Assembly: GCA_036563805.1 (NCBI GenBank) | Contig: DATCLS010000059.1 | Coordinates: 1-20,065 of the forward strand | Reading direction: 5' to 3' | DNA length: 20,065 nt | From: DATCLS01 sp036563805 | GTDB lineage: Bacteria; Actinomycetota; Acidimicrobiia; Acidimicrobiales; VFJN01 | Shown: positions 1 to 7,508 of the stretch, piece by piece | Position numbering within the stretch: the first letter of the stretch is position 1 | How the letters are laid out: the number at the start of each line of letters is the position of its first letter | Translations under genes and position numbers: made by a program | The notes under the pieces: generated by a model | What the model saw: only the letters and a program-made list of their open reading frames with translations | Databases searched by the model: none | What the model was told of the DNA's origin: nothing

Positions 1-1741
1 GGCCTCGGCCGTCCCACCCGCCCCCAGCCCCGCCTGCCGCCTCGGCGGCGTCGAGACGGTGTACGGCCGTGGGTGCGCCCGCGGCGCCGGCCGAGTCGGA
101 CCCCGTGGCTGTCACCGTCGCGGCGTCCGTCTGGGCGGCGGGCCGGCCGGGGCGGGGGCGGCGGCGCCGGCGTGGGGTGTCCGGGGCCGGCGGGTCGGCG
201 GCCAGGTCGGACGTGGCGTCGGCCGGTAGGTCGTCGTCGGTCGTCGTCGGGGCACAGAGGTCGAGCGGGTCGGGGTCGAGCGCGGTCCCGTCGGCGGCGG
301 GGGCCGGCCCGGCGCCGCCCGCCGCCAAGGGGCGGCGGTGGCGGCCCAGGACGCGGCGGCCCCGGCCATCGGCGGCGGGGGCGGCCGGCCGGGCGCCGTC
401 GGCGGACCCGGGCGGCGGGTCGCCCTCGACGAACCGGAACTGGTGGCCGGCGAGGCGCGCCGCCGCGCCCGCAGCAGCCATCGCCCCGGCGGCACCCGCC
501 CCGGCCCGCGGGGCGTGCGCCCCGTCGGGCCCGGCGGCGGAGGCCGTGCCGCCCAGACCGGCGCCGGCCGTGGTGGCGGCGACCGGCACCGGCGCGCCGT
601 CGGGGAAGGTGGCTGGCGCCCCGACGAGGGCGGCCCCGAGCGCGGTGGTCAGCTCGGGCGACGATCCGACCAGGACCGGCCGACGCAGGCGGGCGGCCGC
701 CAGCGCCACGGCGGCGGGCAGCCGGGCGGCCCCGCCCACCAGCACGACGCCGGCCAGGTCGGCGGCCGACAGCCCGGCGTCGGCGACGGCCTGCTCGAGC
801 GTCGCCACGGCCTCGCCCAGCCGGGGCAGGAGGAGCCGCTCCAGCTCTGCCCGGGTCAGTCGCACCCGGGCGGTGAGCCGGGGCAGGCCGACCTCGATGA
901 CGGTCTCCTCGGCCCGGAGCAGCTGCTCCCGAGCCCGCCGACACCCGGTGCGCAGGCGGTCGAGCCCGCCCGCCGGCTCGTCGGCCGGCGCCCCGCCCTG
1001 GGACGAGGCGGCGTGGTCGAGGGCGGCGTCGACGTGCTCGAGGACGATCGTGTCGACCTCCCAGCCGCCGAGCCCCGGCCCGCAGAACGGCCGGCCGACG
1101 CGCGCGAACCCACCGTCGGTCCGCCGGACGAGGGCGGCGTCGCACACGTCGCCCCCGAGGTCGAGCACGCCGATGGTCGAGCCGACCGGCAGGCCGCGCT
1201 CGTGGTCGACGAGGGCGGCGACGGCGACGGCCGCGTCCACGAGGACGACCTCGTCGGTCGTGTCCTCGGCCAGCCAGGCGTACGGACCGGTGGACGCCCC
1301 GACGTGCGCCGGCGGGCAGGCGACCGCCACGCGGCCCGGCTTGGCCCCGGCCTCGGCCGTGGCCTGGTCGACCACGGCGTCGAGCAACAGCCCGACGGCC
1401 TCCCGGACGTCCACCCGGCCGGCTTCGGCTTTGCCGGCGTCGTCGCCGCCGGCCCCGGGCTCGGCGCCGAGGGCGACGGCCTCGGGGTCCACCTCGGGGT
1501 CGAGCCGCCCAGGCGTCCCGACGCCGGCCTGGTCGCCGGACCGGGCCAGGCGGACGGCGGCCACGCCGCCGTGCATGGCGGCCGGCTCACCGATCAGCGT
1601 GCGGCCGTCGTCGCGGGGGAGGACGATCGAGGGGACGGCGGGCGACGACTCCGCGAGCGGGCACGGCTCGATGCGCCCGTCGCGCAGGACGGCGGCCGTG
1701 GTGGCGCTCGTCCCGAGGTCGACGCCCAATGTGTAGCTCAT
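1..1741 (-). CDS. Hsp70-family (DnaK-like) ATPase with disordered tail, C-terminus cut by window edge
   Basis: The reading frame is open from the ATG at 1741 to the left edge, giving 580 visible codons and no stop. The N-terminus reads MSYTLGVDLGTSATTAAV, the phosphate-1 loop of the actin/Hsp70 ATPase fold. A phosphate-2 motif (VLDLGGDVCD, Asp at about residue 194) and an adenosine motif (VVLVGGAARLP, about residue 333) follow in the right order, so residues 1 to about 375 form a complete nucleotide-binding domain. The canonical GGGT of DnaK is GGDV here. After that I see no beta-sandwich substrate domain, only about 200 residues rich in Ala, Pro, Gly and Asp with an Arg-rich patch near forward positions 140-185. 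This resembles actinobacterial Hsp70-like proteins rather than true DnaK, and no grpE or dnaJ is adjacent. Role inferred: ATP-dependent chaperone or envelope/regulatory ATPase. Whether a membrane or extracytoplasmic domain lies beyond the edge cannot be seen. Confidence 0.85.
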   Translation of the reverse strand, partial: MSYTLGVDLGTSATTAAVLRDGRIEPCPLAESSPAVPSIVLPRDDGRTLIGEPAAMHGGVAAVRLARSGDQAGVGTPGRLDPEVDPEAVALGAEPGAGGDDAGKAEAGRVDVREAVGLLLDAVVDQATAEAGAKPGRVAVACPPAHVGASTGPYAWLAEDTTDEVVLVDAAVAVAALVDHERGLPVGSTIGVLDLGGDVCDAALVRRTDGGFARVGRPFCGPGLGGWEVDTIVLEHVDAALDHAASSQGGAPADEPAGGLDRLRTGCRRAREQLLRAEETVIEVGLPRLTARVRLTRAELERLLLPRLGEAVATLEQAVADAGLSAADLAGVVLVGGAARLPAAVALAAARLRRPVLVGSSPELTTALGAALVGAPATFPDGAPVPVAATTAGAGLGGTASAAGPDGAHAPRAGAGAAGAMAAAGAAARLAGHQFRFVEGDPPPGSADGARPAAPAADGRGRRVLGRHRRPLAAGGAGPAPAADGTALDPDPLDLCAPTTTDDDLPADATSDLAADPPAPDTPRRRRRPRPGRPAAQTDAATVTATGSDSAGAAGAPTAVHRLDAAEAAGGAGGGWDGRG

Positions 1742-1779
1742 GTGTCTTCCGCCTCTACTCCGCCGGGGCAGCTCTCGAC

Positions 1780-1807
1780 GTTATACGTGGCGATCCGGTT
1801 ACGGAAA
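1780..1807 (-). promoter_or_regulatory. candidate promoter of the Hsp70-like gene
   Basis: On the minus strand TTTCCG (1807-1802) is followed after 16 bases by TATAAC (1785-1780), about 39 bases before the ATG at 1741. The 1742-1944 gap is distinctly more A/T-rich than its surroundings and separates two divergent genes, which fits promoters here. The -10 is good and the -35 is weak. It was read by eye only. Confidence 0.4.
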
Positions 1808-1944
1808 GTGAGACTACGGCAACATTCGTCGGAAGTCACTCGCGTCGTCGTCCGAATCTCACGCAACGTGGTGATCCGCCGCCTACGGGGCGTAGCCCGC
1901 CGGATGCGTGGCGCGACCGTTGGTTCCTGCTAGCAGTGGGGCCC

Positions 1945-2382
1945 ATGCGTGCGGTGATCCAGCGGGTGACCCGGGCCCGCGTCACGGTCGACGGCGACGA
2001 GGTGGGGGCCATCGGGCCGGGGCTGTGCGTCCTGGTGGGCGTCACCCACGACGACGGGCCCGACCAGGCTCGGACGCTGGCCTCCAAGATCTGGAACCTG
2101 CGGATCATGGCCGACGACCAAGGCGTGATGAACCGGTCGGCCGCCGACACCGGGGCCGAGATCCTGGTGGTCAGCCAGTTCACGCTGTACGGCGACACCA
2201 GCCGGGGCCGCCGCCCCTCGTGGATCGCCGCCGCCCGGCCCGAGCACGCCGAGCCCCTGGTGGAGCGGGTGGTCGCCGAGCTCGAGGCCTTGGGCGCCCG
2301 GGTGGCCACCGGGCGGTTCCGGGCCGACATGCAGGTCGAGCTCGTGAACGACGGGCCGGTGACGCTCGTCCTCGAGGTCTGA
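1945..2382 (+). CDS. dtd: D-aminoacyl-tRNA deacylase
   Basis: The enzyme hydrolyses D-aminoacyl-tRNAs (and glycyl-tRNA-Ala) in the cytoplasm, keeping D-amino acids out of protein. The 145-residue product has exactly the usual family length and begins MRAVIQRVTRARVTVDG, the standard start. It contains the SQFTLYG motif of the active site and the C-terminal NDGPVT segment that carries the Gly-cisPro proofreading motif. An in-frame codon at 1729 would add 72 residues with no family similarity, so ATG 1945 is chosen. A GTGGGG stretch just upstream could serve as a ribosome binding site. It is divergent from the Hsp70-like gene and convergent with lnt, so it is probably monocistronic. Confidence 0.96.
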   Translation: MRAVIQRVTRARVTVDGDEVGAIGPGLCVLVGVTHDDGPDQARTLASKIWNLRIMADDQGVMNRSAADTGAEILVVSQFTLYGDTSRGRRPSWIAAARPEHAEPLVERVVAELEALGARVATGRFRADMQVELVNDGPVTLVLEV

Positions 2383-2395
2383 GCGAGGTCTGAGC
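2374..2395 (+). repeat. 11-bp tandem duplication across the dtd stop codon
   Basis: GAGGTCTGAGC occurs twice with no gap (2374-2384 and 2385-2395). The first copy contains the dtd stop TGA (2380-2382) and the second carries an identical TGA just downstream. It looks like a replication-slippage duplication with no effect on the protein. Confidence 0.85.
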
Positions 2396-2418
2396 CCCCC
2401 GCTGGCGCCGCCCGTCCC

Positions 2419-2431
2419 GCGGCCCGGCCGC
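2419..2431. terminator. weak hairpin between convergent dtd and lnt
   Basis: GCGGCCCGGCCGC is a short GC-only inverted repeat in the 49-bp gap between two convergent genes, directly before the lnt stop. There is no U-tract. It is placed like a shared terminator but is too short to be sure. Confidence 0.2.
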
Positions 2432-4294
2432 TCAGGTGGACTGCGGCTCGGACTCCGGCGCTTCGTCGGTCGGCGCCTCGGTGGCGGGCGTCTCCTCCGT
2501 GGCGGGCGCCTCCTCACCGCCGTCGGCGGGCGCCGCGCCAGCACCCCCGTCCGCCCGGCGAGGGTCGCTCGCCGCCTCGGCGGCGTCGTCGGGCCCGTCC
2601 GACCCGGCGGCCGTCGCCGGGTCGGCCGATCCGCCGGGCGGGGCGGGCGCCGCTGGCGTCGGCTCGGGTTCGGCGCCGTCGGCGCCTCCGACCGCGGCGC
2701 CTGCGGTCTCGGCCGCACTCGCGCCCTCGCCCTCGCCGGCCCCGGTGGCCGGCCGACGCCGGGCCCGCCAGGCCACACCCCACCCGAGGGCGAGGCTGGC
2801 GGCGGCCACGACCCAGCCCGGCAGCAGGCCGAGCCGCGTGTACCAGGTGGTGCCGGTGCGCAGCCCGACCTCGCCCTGCAGCACGGTCTGCTCCGACACG
2901 CCGCTGCGCTGGTGGACGGTGCCGTCCGGCCCGACGATGGCGGTGAAGCCGGTCGGCGCCACCTGCGCCACCCAGCGCCCGGACTCGATCGCCCGGATCC
3001 GGGAGGTCGCCACCTGCTGGGTCTGCACGAGCGTGCCGGTGAACGAGGAGCCGTTGGTCGGGTTGAGGACCAGCTGGCCGCCGTCGGCCACGCCCTCCCG
3101 GACCCGGTCGCCGAAGAAGATCTCCCACGAGATCGCCACCGCCACCCGGCCCGCCGGCGTGTCGAGCCGGGCCGGGTGCTCGCCCACGACCGCGTCGCGG
3201 TCGGGCAGGGCGTCGCCGCCGAGCGGCTCGAGCAGCGACCGCAGCGGGACGTACTCGCCGAACGGCACCCGGTGCACCTTGTCGTAGCGGTCGACGGGCT
3301 CGCCGTCGGCGTCGTAGGCCAGGGCGAAGTTGGTGAACCGCTCGTCGTCGACGCCCTCGACCACGCCGATCACCATCGGGGCGTCGAGCCGGCGGGCCAG
3401 GTCGGCCAGCTCCCGGCCCTCGCGGGTCTCGGCCAGCGGGCCCTCGACGTCGACGACGTCCTCGGGCCACACGACCAGGTCGACGGGGCGCTCGATCCGC
3501 TCGCTGGCCACCAGCTGGCGCTCGAACACCTCGCGGTCGTCGGTCTCTTCGTCGCGGGTTCCCTGGGGGCCGCCGCCCTGCACGAGGGCGACGCGCAGGG
3601 TCTCGCCCGTGGCCTCGCCCCGGGGGGCCAGCGCCGCCAGCCCGAGGGCGGCGAGCACGACCGCCACCCCGATGGCCCCTGCCCGCCACCGCCGGCCGGC
3701 CAGGGCCGACACGACGACGCCGAGGATCAGCGTGACCTCGACGAGGAGCAGCGTCCCGCCCACCCGCAGGACGGGGGCGAGCGGCCCGGCCACCTGCCCG
3801 ACCGCCAGGTTCGACAGGGGCACGCCGCCGAACGGCCACGACCAGCGCAGCACCTCGACGACGGCCACGGCGCCCGGCAGCGCCAGCCACCGCCCGGGCG
3901 CGGCCGCCGGCACGAGCAGGCACGCCACCCCGAGCAGCGCCGCGTAGAACAGCGCGGCGATCAGGTAGCCGGGGGCGGTCATGTCGATCATCCACGCCAG
4001 CGACGGGACGTACAGCCCGACGCCTGCCAGGAGACCCCGGCGGAACCGGCTGGCCCGCGACCGGTCGGCGATCACCCGGTCGAGGCCGGCGATGCCGACG
4101 AAGGCGAGCGGCCACCAGCCCCACGGCGGGAGCGCGGCGGCGATCGCCAGTCCGGAGCCGACGGCGGCCGCGGCGGGTAGGAGGCGGCGCATGGAACGCC
4201 GATGATCGCGCGCCGGACGCCCCGAGGACGAGGCGGACGACGAGGTGGACGCCGGCGCGGACGTCGAGGCCACGGGGGCCGTCCGCCGGCCCAC
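2432..4294 (-). CDS. lnt: apolipoprotein N-acyltransferase (Lnt-like), catalytic Cys replaced by Ser
   Basis: Lnt transfers the third acyl chain onto the N-terminal Cys of lipoproteins at the membrane. The N-terminal half has several membrane segments beginning with an LPPWGWWPLAF stretch typical of the family. A nitrilase domain follows, with the catalytic Glu in VVWPEDVVD (E278) and Lys in YDKVHRVPFGEYVP (K339). The position of the nucleophile reads AISWEIFF: Ser389 (TCG) replaces Cys, while the Glu-Lys-Ser spacing of 61 and 50 matches E. coli (E267, K335, C387). The only Cys seen is in a membrane segment. The last ~110 residues are an acidic Ala/Pro/Thr tail. GTG 4294 is chosen because GAGGAG lies 5 bases upstream. 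ATG 4192 (586 residues) has no ribosome site but starts nearer the first membrane helix. It follows the sortase gene by 29 bases. Confidence 0.85.
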   Translation of the reverse strand: MGRRTAPVASTSAPASTSSSASSSGRPARDHRRSMRRLLPAAAAVGSGLAIAAALPPWGWWPLAFVGIAGLDRVIADRSRASRFRRGLLAGVGLYVPSLAWMIDMTAPGYLIAALFYAALLGVACLLVPAAAPGRWLALPGAVAVVEVLRWSWPFGGVPLSNLAVGQVAGPLAPVLRVGGTLLLVEVTLILGVVVSALAGRRWRAGAIGVAVVLAALGLAALAPRGEATGETLRVALVQGGGPQGTRDEETDDREVFERQLVASERIERPVDLVVWPEDVVDVEGPLAETREGRELADLARRLDAPMVIGVVEGVDDERFTNFALAYDADGEPVDRYDKVHRVPFGEYVPLRSLLEPLGGDALPDRDAVVGEHPARLDTPAGRVAVAISWEIFFGDRVREGVADGGQLVLNPTNGSSFTGTLVQTQQVATSRIRAIESGRWVAQVAPTGFTAIVGPDGTVHQRSGVSEQTVLQGEVGLRTGTTWYTRLGLLPGWVVAAASLALGWGVAWRARRRPATGAGEGEGASAAETAGAAVGGADGAEPEPTPAAPAPPGGSADPATAAGSDGPDDAAEAASDPRRADGGAGAAPADGGEEAPATEETPATEAPTDEAPESEPQST

Positions 4295-4299
4295 GGCCG

Positions 4300-4305
4300 C
4301 TCCTC
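4300..4305 (-). promoter_or_regulatory. ribosome binding site deciding the lnt start
   Basis: On the minus strand GAGGAG ends 5 bases before GTG 4294. The downstream in-frame ATG at 4192 has no comparable purine-rich sequence. This favours the longer Lnt with a 34-residue Ser/Thr/Ala-rich N-terminal extension. Confidence 0.55.
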
Positions 4306-4323
4306 GCTCGACCTCGACCGGCG

Positions 4324-4989
4324 CTACCCCTCGACCAGGCGGAAGTGGGCCACGATCCGCTGGGCCGCCGAGTGCTTGGGGTGGCAGGCGAACAGGGTGG
4401 CGGTCCGCTCCGGCGTCTGGTCGATGATCCACAGGGCGTCGGGCTCGACGATCTCGGTCCGCTCCAGCTCGTAGGTCCACGTGGTGCCGTCGTTCATCGT
4501 GAACACGAGCGGGTCGCCGGGCTCGAGCCGGTCGAGGTCGTAGAACGGCCGGGTGTGGGTGACCCGGTGGCCGGCCACCACCACGTTGCCCACCTGGCCC
4601 GGCATGGCCGTGCCCGGCCAGTGGCTGGGCCCCCGGTCGATGGCGGTCAGCGTGGCGCCCTCGTGGAGCGGCTGCTCGACGCCGATCGTGGGCAGGGCGA
4701 GCGTGCCGTGGACGATCTCGGGCGTCGGCGCCCGGGGGTCGGCCGGCACCGGCTCGGGCACTGGGAGCTGGACCGGCGCGGTGGTGGTCGTGGTCGGCGC
4801 CGTCGTCGTGGTGGCGTCGGACTGCGACTCGGCCGGCGCGGCCGCGGCTGCCGGGATCGGGTCGTCCGCGGCGGACCGGTCCGGAGACCCGTCGTTGGTG
4901 AGCGCCCACCCGCCGGCGCCGGCGCAGATGGCGAGCGCGACGACGGCCGCCCCCAGCTTCCGCCGCCCAGTGCGCAGGAGGCCGGTCAT
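4324..4989 (-). CDS. sortase, class E-like transpeptidase
   Basis: Sortases cleave a C-terminal sorting signal and attach the protein to the cell wall or to a pilin. The 221-residue product starts with a basic stretch and one hydrophobic segment (about residues 12-30), consistent with a membrane anchor. A Thr/Pro/Ala-rich linker to about residue 85 and the sortase beta-barrel follow. The catalytic triad is visible: His141 in VVAGHRVTH, Cys202 in LFACHPKHS and Arg211 in AAQRIV. The short HR motif and CxPxxSAxQR arrangement match class E (housekeeping-type, actinobacterial) better than class A or B. ATG 4989 places the anchor at the N-terminus. It lies 79 bases after hemG and 29 before lnt on the same strand. 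I saw no substrate with a sorting signal in the window. Confidence 0.9.
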   Translation of the reverse strand: MTGLLRTGRRKLGAAVVALAICAGAGGWALTNDGSPDRSAADDPIPAAAAAPAESQSDATTTTAPTTTTTAPVQLPVPEPVPADPRAPTPEIVHGTLALPTIGVEQPLHEGATLTAIDRGPSHWPGTAMPGQVGNVVVAGHRVTHTRPFYDLDRLEPGDPLVFTMNDGTTWTYELERTEIVEPDALWIIDQTPERTATLFACHPKHSAAQRIVAHFRLVEG

Positions 4990-5068
4990 GGCTGGGTTTG
5001 TACCACGGCCGGGCACGCCGGCGGCCGGCGGCGCCTCACCCCCCGGCCCGGGCCGGCCTGCGGGCCGC

Positions 5069-6448
5069 TCAGGCCTCGGCCAGCACCCGGGCGGCGGCGG
5101 CCCGCCCGCCCCGGATGCACGCCGGCACGCCGACGCCCCGGGCCCACGCCCCGGTGGCGGCCAGCCGCGGGGTCCGGGCGGCCAGGTCGCGCTCCAGCGC
5201 GTCGATGGCCTCCAGGTGGCCCGGGCGGGGCTGGGGGAAGGACAGCGGCCAGCGGCTGATGCGGGTGGCGGTCGGCTTGCCCCGCAGGCCCATGAGGTCG
5301 CGGAGGTCGGCGAGCACGCCCGCCAGCAGGGACTCGTCGTCGAGGGTGGCGCCCCGGTCGTCACCGGCGTGGCCGACCGAGGCCCGCAGGACCACCGAGG
5401 ACCCGTCGCCGGCCAGGTGCGCCCACTTCGACGACGCCCACGAGCAGGCGGTCACCAGGCGCCCGGCCGAGCGGGGGACCAGGAAGCCCGAGCCGTCGAG
5501 GTGCCGCCCGACGCCGGCGGCGGGGACGACGAGCCCGACGAGGGCGACCGTGGCGTGGCCGATGGCCCCGAGCGTGGCCGCCGCTCCCGGGGCGTGCGGC
5601 GCCAGCAGGGGCGCGGCCCGGTGGGCCGGCACCGCCAGGACGACGGCGTCGGCGGTGACGCCGGCCGGCTCCAGGCGCCAGCGGGCGCCGTCGCGGGCCA
5701 GGCCGGCCACCGGCGTGCCCAAGCGGACCGCCGGCCCCAGCGCGTCGGCTAGCGCCGCCGCCAGCGAGCCCACGCCACCCCGGGGGGCGAGGAACACCGG
5801 GCGGTCGCCAGCGGCCGCCGCGGCCGCCAGGGCCTCGGAGCGCAGCTCGGCCGCCGCCCGCAGCAGGCTCGGCCCCCGGTCGCGGGCGGCCGCCAGCTGG
5901 GGCGTCGCCGTCCGCAGCGACAGGGCGTCGCAGTCGCCGGCGTAGATGCCGCCGACCAGGGGCGCCACCAGCCGGTCGAGCACCTCGTCGCCCAGCCGCC
6001 GGCGGACGAGCGCCCCGACGGCCTCATCGCCGTCCGGGCGGTCGTCGGGCCGGGTCAGGTCCTCCCGGGCCCGGGCGACGCCACCGGGGGACAGGATCCC
6101 GGCGGCCCGGGCCGCCTCCAGGTCGGTCGGCACGCCGAGCAGCTGCTCGGGCGGGATCCGGCGCAGCGCCCCCTCGACCCACACGTAGGCCGTGCCCGTG
6201 GCGGGGGACACCAGGTCGCCGGCCAGGCCGAGCTCCTCGCACAGCTCGACCGCCTCGGGGACCCGGGCGAGGAAGGCGTCGGCCGCCTCGTCGACGGCCA
6301 GATCACCCAGCGGGGAGGTGACCAGCACGCCGCCCGGTCGGGACGCCGCCTCGAGGACGACCACGTCCGCGCCCCGCCGCACGCCCTCCCAGGCGGCGGC
6401 CAGCCCGCTGATCCCGCCGCCCACGACGGCCAGCGTGACGCCGCTCAC
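5069..6448 (-). CDS. hemG: coproporphyrinogen/protoporphyrinogen oxidase (CgoX/HemY type)
   Basis: This FAD flavoprotein performs the six-electron oxidation of coproporphyrinogen III (or protoporphyrinogen IX) with O2. In actinobacteria the coproporphyrin-dependent route is usual, making cgoX the better name. The 459-residue product opens with the FAD-binding Rossmann motif VVGGGISGLAAAWE (about residues 8-21) followed by VLEAASRPGG. It ends with the family's closing region (RGVGVPACIRGGRAAA), the second FAD contact. GTG 6448 is chosen because GGAGG ends 5 bases upstream. A GTG at 6469 in the same frame lies inside the preceding micro-ORF. The start overlaps that ORF's stop by four bases (GTGA), implying translational coupling. 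The decarboxylase HemQ/ChdC that would finish haem is not in the window. Confidence 0.93.
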   Translation of the reverse strand: MSGVTLAVVGGGISGLAAAWEGVRRGADVVVLEAASRPGGVLVTSPLGDLAVDEAADAFLARVPEAVELCEELGLAGDLVSPATGTAYVWVEGALRRIPPEQLLGVPTDLEAARAAGILSPGGVARAREDLTRPDDRPDGDEAVGALVRRRLGDEVLDRLVAPLVGGIYAGDCDALSLRTATPQLAAARDRGPSLLRAAAELRSEALAAAAAAGDRPVFLAPRGGVGSLAAALADALGPAVRLGTPVAGLARDGARWRLEPAGVTADAVVLAVPAHRAAPLLAPHAPGAAATLGAIGHATVALVGLVVPAAGVGRHLDGSGFLVPRSAGRLVTACSWASSKWAHLAGDGSSVVLRASVGHAGDDRGATLDDESLLAGVLADLRDLMGLRGKPTATRISRWPLSFPQPRPGHLEAIDALERDLAARTPRLAATGAWARGVGVPACIRGGRAAAARVLAEA

Positions 6449-6528
6449 GCCCGCCTCCGGGCCCGCCACGCGGTCACGACGACCAGGGCGGTCACGAGGA
6501 CGAGGGCCGTCATCACCATCGCCGTCAC
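6445..6528 (-). CDS. 27-residue single-span membrane peptide in the haem operon
   Basis: This short frame sits between hemH and hemG. It starts at a GTG that overlaps the hemH stop (GTGA, 6528-6525) and ends at a TGA that overlaps the hemG start (GTGA, 6448-6445). The peptide opens VTAMVMTALVLVTALVVV, one uninterrupted hydrophobic stretch, followed by TAW and a basic end (RARRRA). That gives a single membrane helix with positively charged residues on the presumed cytoplasmic side. An internal ATG at 6519 is an alternative start. The upstream ribosome site is weak (GCGGGA), so translation would depend on coupling. No known family is recognised. It may anchor or modulate the neighbouring haem enzymes, or it may only carry ribosomes onto hemG. 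A chance frame filling the 76-bp gap cannot be excluded. Confidence 0.45.
   Translation of the reverse strand: MTAMVMTALVLVTALVVVTAWRARRRA
6454..6458 (-). promoter_or_regulatory. ribosome binding site of hemG/cgoX
   Basis: GGAGG on the minus strand, 5 bases before GTG 6448. It lies inside the coding sequence of the upstream micro-ORF, so translation of that ORF would cross it. Confidence 0.65.
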
Positions 6529-7508
6529 GAGGGTCCCGCGGCCCGGCGGACCCGGGCCGCCAGGTCGGCCATCACCGCCGGGTCGTCGTTGATCGAGGCC
6601 GTGCGGGCGAACGCCAGGCCGGCCTCCTCGGCCACCCGGCGGGCGTCGACGTCGAGGTCGTAGAGCACCTCGAGGTGGTCGGACGTGAACCCCTGCGGGC
6701 ACACGAGCACCCCGGCCACTGCGCCGCCGGCGCCCAGCTCGCGGATGACCTCGGCCACGTCGGGTCCCCGCCACGGCTCGGGCGTGCGCCCGGCCGACTG
6801 CCACGCCAGCCGCCAGCCCGCGCCGTCCGCCGGGCCGGCCGCGCCGCCCGACCCGCCCCTCGTCCCGCCGCCGGGTCCCGGCCCCAGGTCGGCCCGGGCG
6901 GCGATCGCCCGGGCCGAGGCCTCCAGCTCGTCCACGTAGCGGTCGCCCTCCAGCACCCGCTCGGGGAGGCTGTGGGCGGTGAACAGCACCTCGGTGGCGG
7001 GCGGCAGCCCGGCCCGCGCGGCCCGCACCCGCTCGGCCTGGGCCGCGATCCACGGCTCGGAGTCGTGCCACGAGTCGATCCCCACGTACGCCAGACCGGC
7101 CTCGTCCGCGGCGGCGCGGGCCCGGGCGTGGTACTCGCCGACCGATCCCCGCGAGTAGTGGGGCGCCAGCACCAGGCCCACGGCCCGGGCCACGCCGGCC
7201 TTGGCCAGGGCCTGCACCCCGTCCTCGATGAACGGCGGGGCGTGCTTGGTCCCCAGCTCGACCACCCACTCGCCGGGCGCGGCCGCGTCCAGCGCGGCCC
7301 GGATGGCCGCCACCTGGTCGCGGGTCCGGGCCGCCAGCGGTGACGTGCCGCCGATGGCCTCGTACCGGCTCACCAGCTCGGCGAGCTGCTCGGGCGACGG
7401 CGGCCGGCCACGCCGGATGTGCGTGTAGTACGCCTCGATCTCGTCCGGCGACCCCGGCGTGCCGTAGGCCATGACGACGAGCCCCGACCGGGTCACTGCG
7501 CCTGCCAT
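6525..7508 (-). CDS. hemH: ferrochelatase (coproporphyrin III / protoporphyrin type)
   Basis: The enzyme inserts Fe2+ into the porphyrin, probably coproporphyrin III in this lineage (CpfC). The 327-residue product shows the start region GLVVMAYGTPGSPDE, the conserved APHYSRGSVGEY segment, catalytic His179 in FTAHSLPERV and Glu280 in TSDHLEVLYDLD. A Gly-rich insert (about residues 205-230) interrupts the domain between them. The only Cys is in VCPQGF, so the [2Fe-2S] cluster seen in some actinobacterial ferrochelatases cannot form. ATG 7508 overlaps the hemE end by 16 bases. The alternative GTG 7496 would give the same four-base GTGA overlap seen twice further along the operon. GGTGG upstream favours the ATG slightly. 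Confidence 0.93.
   Translation of the reverse strand: MAGAVTRSGLVVMAYGTPGSPDEIEAYYTHIRRGRPPSPEQLAELVSRYEAIGGTSPLAARTRDQVAAIRAALDAAAPGEWVVELGTKHAPPFIEDGVQALAKAGVARAVGLVLAPHYSRGSVGEYHARARAAADEAGLAYVGIDSWHDSEPWIAAQAERVRAARAGLPPATEVLFTAHSLPERVLEGDRYVDELEASARAIAARADLGPGPGGGTRGGSGGAAGPADGAGWRLAWQSAGRTPEPWRGPDVAEVIRELGAGGAVAGVLVCPQGFTSDHLEVLYDLDVDARRVAEEAGLAFARTASINDDPAVMADLAARVRRAAGPS

Noticed and set aside
69..1933. Long plus-strand open frames over the Hsp70-like gene
   Set aside because: Their products are Arg/Pro/Ala/Ser-rich without any motif. The minus frame gives clear Hsp70 ATPase motifs, so these are shadows caused by the GC-rich codon use.
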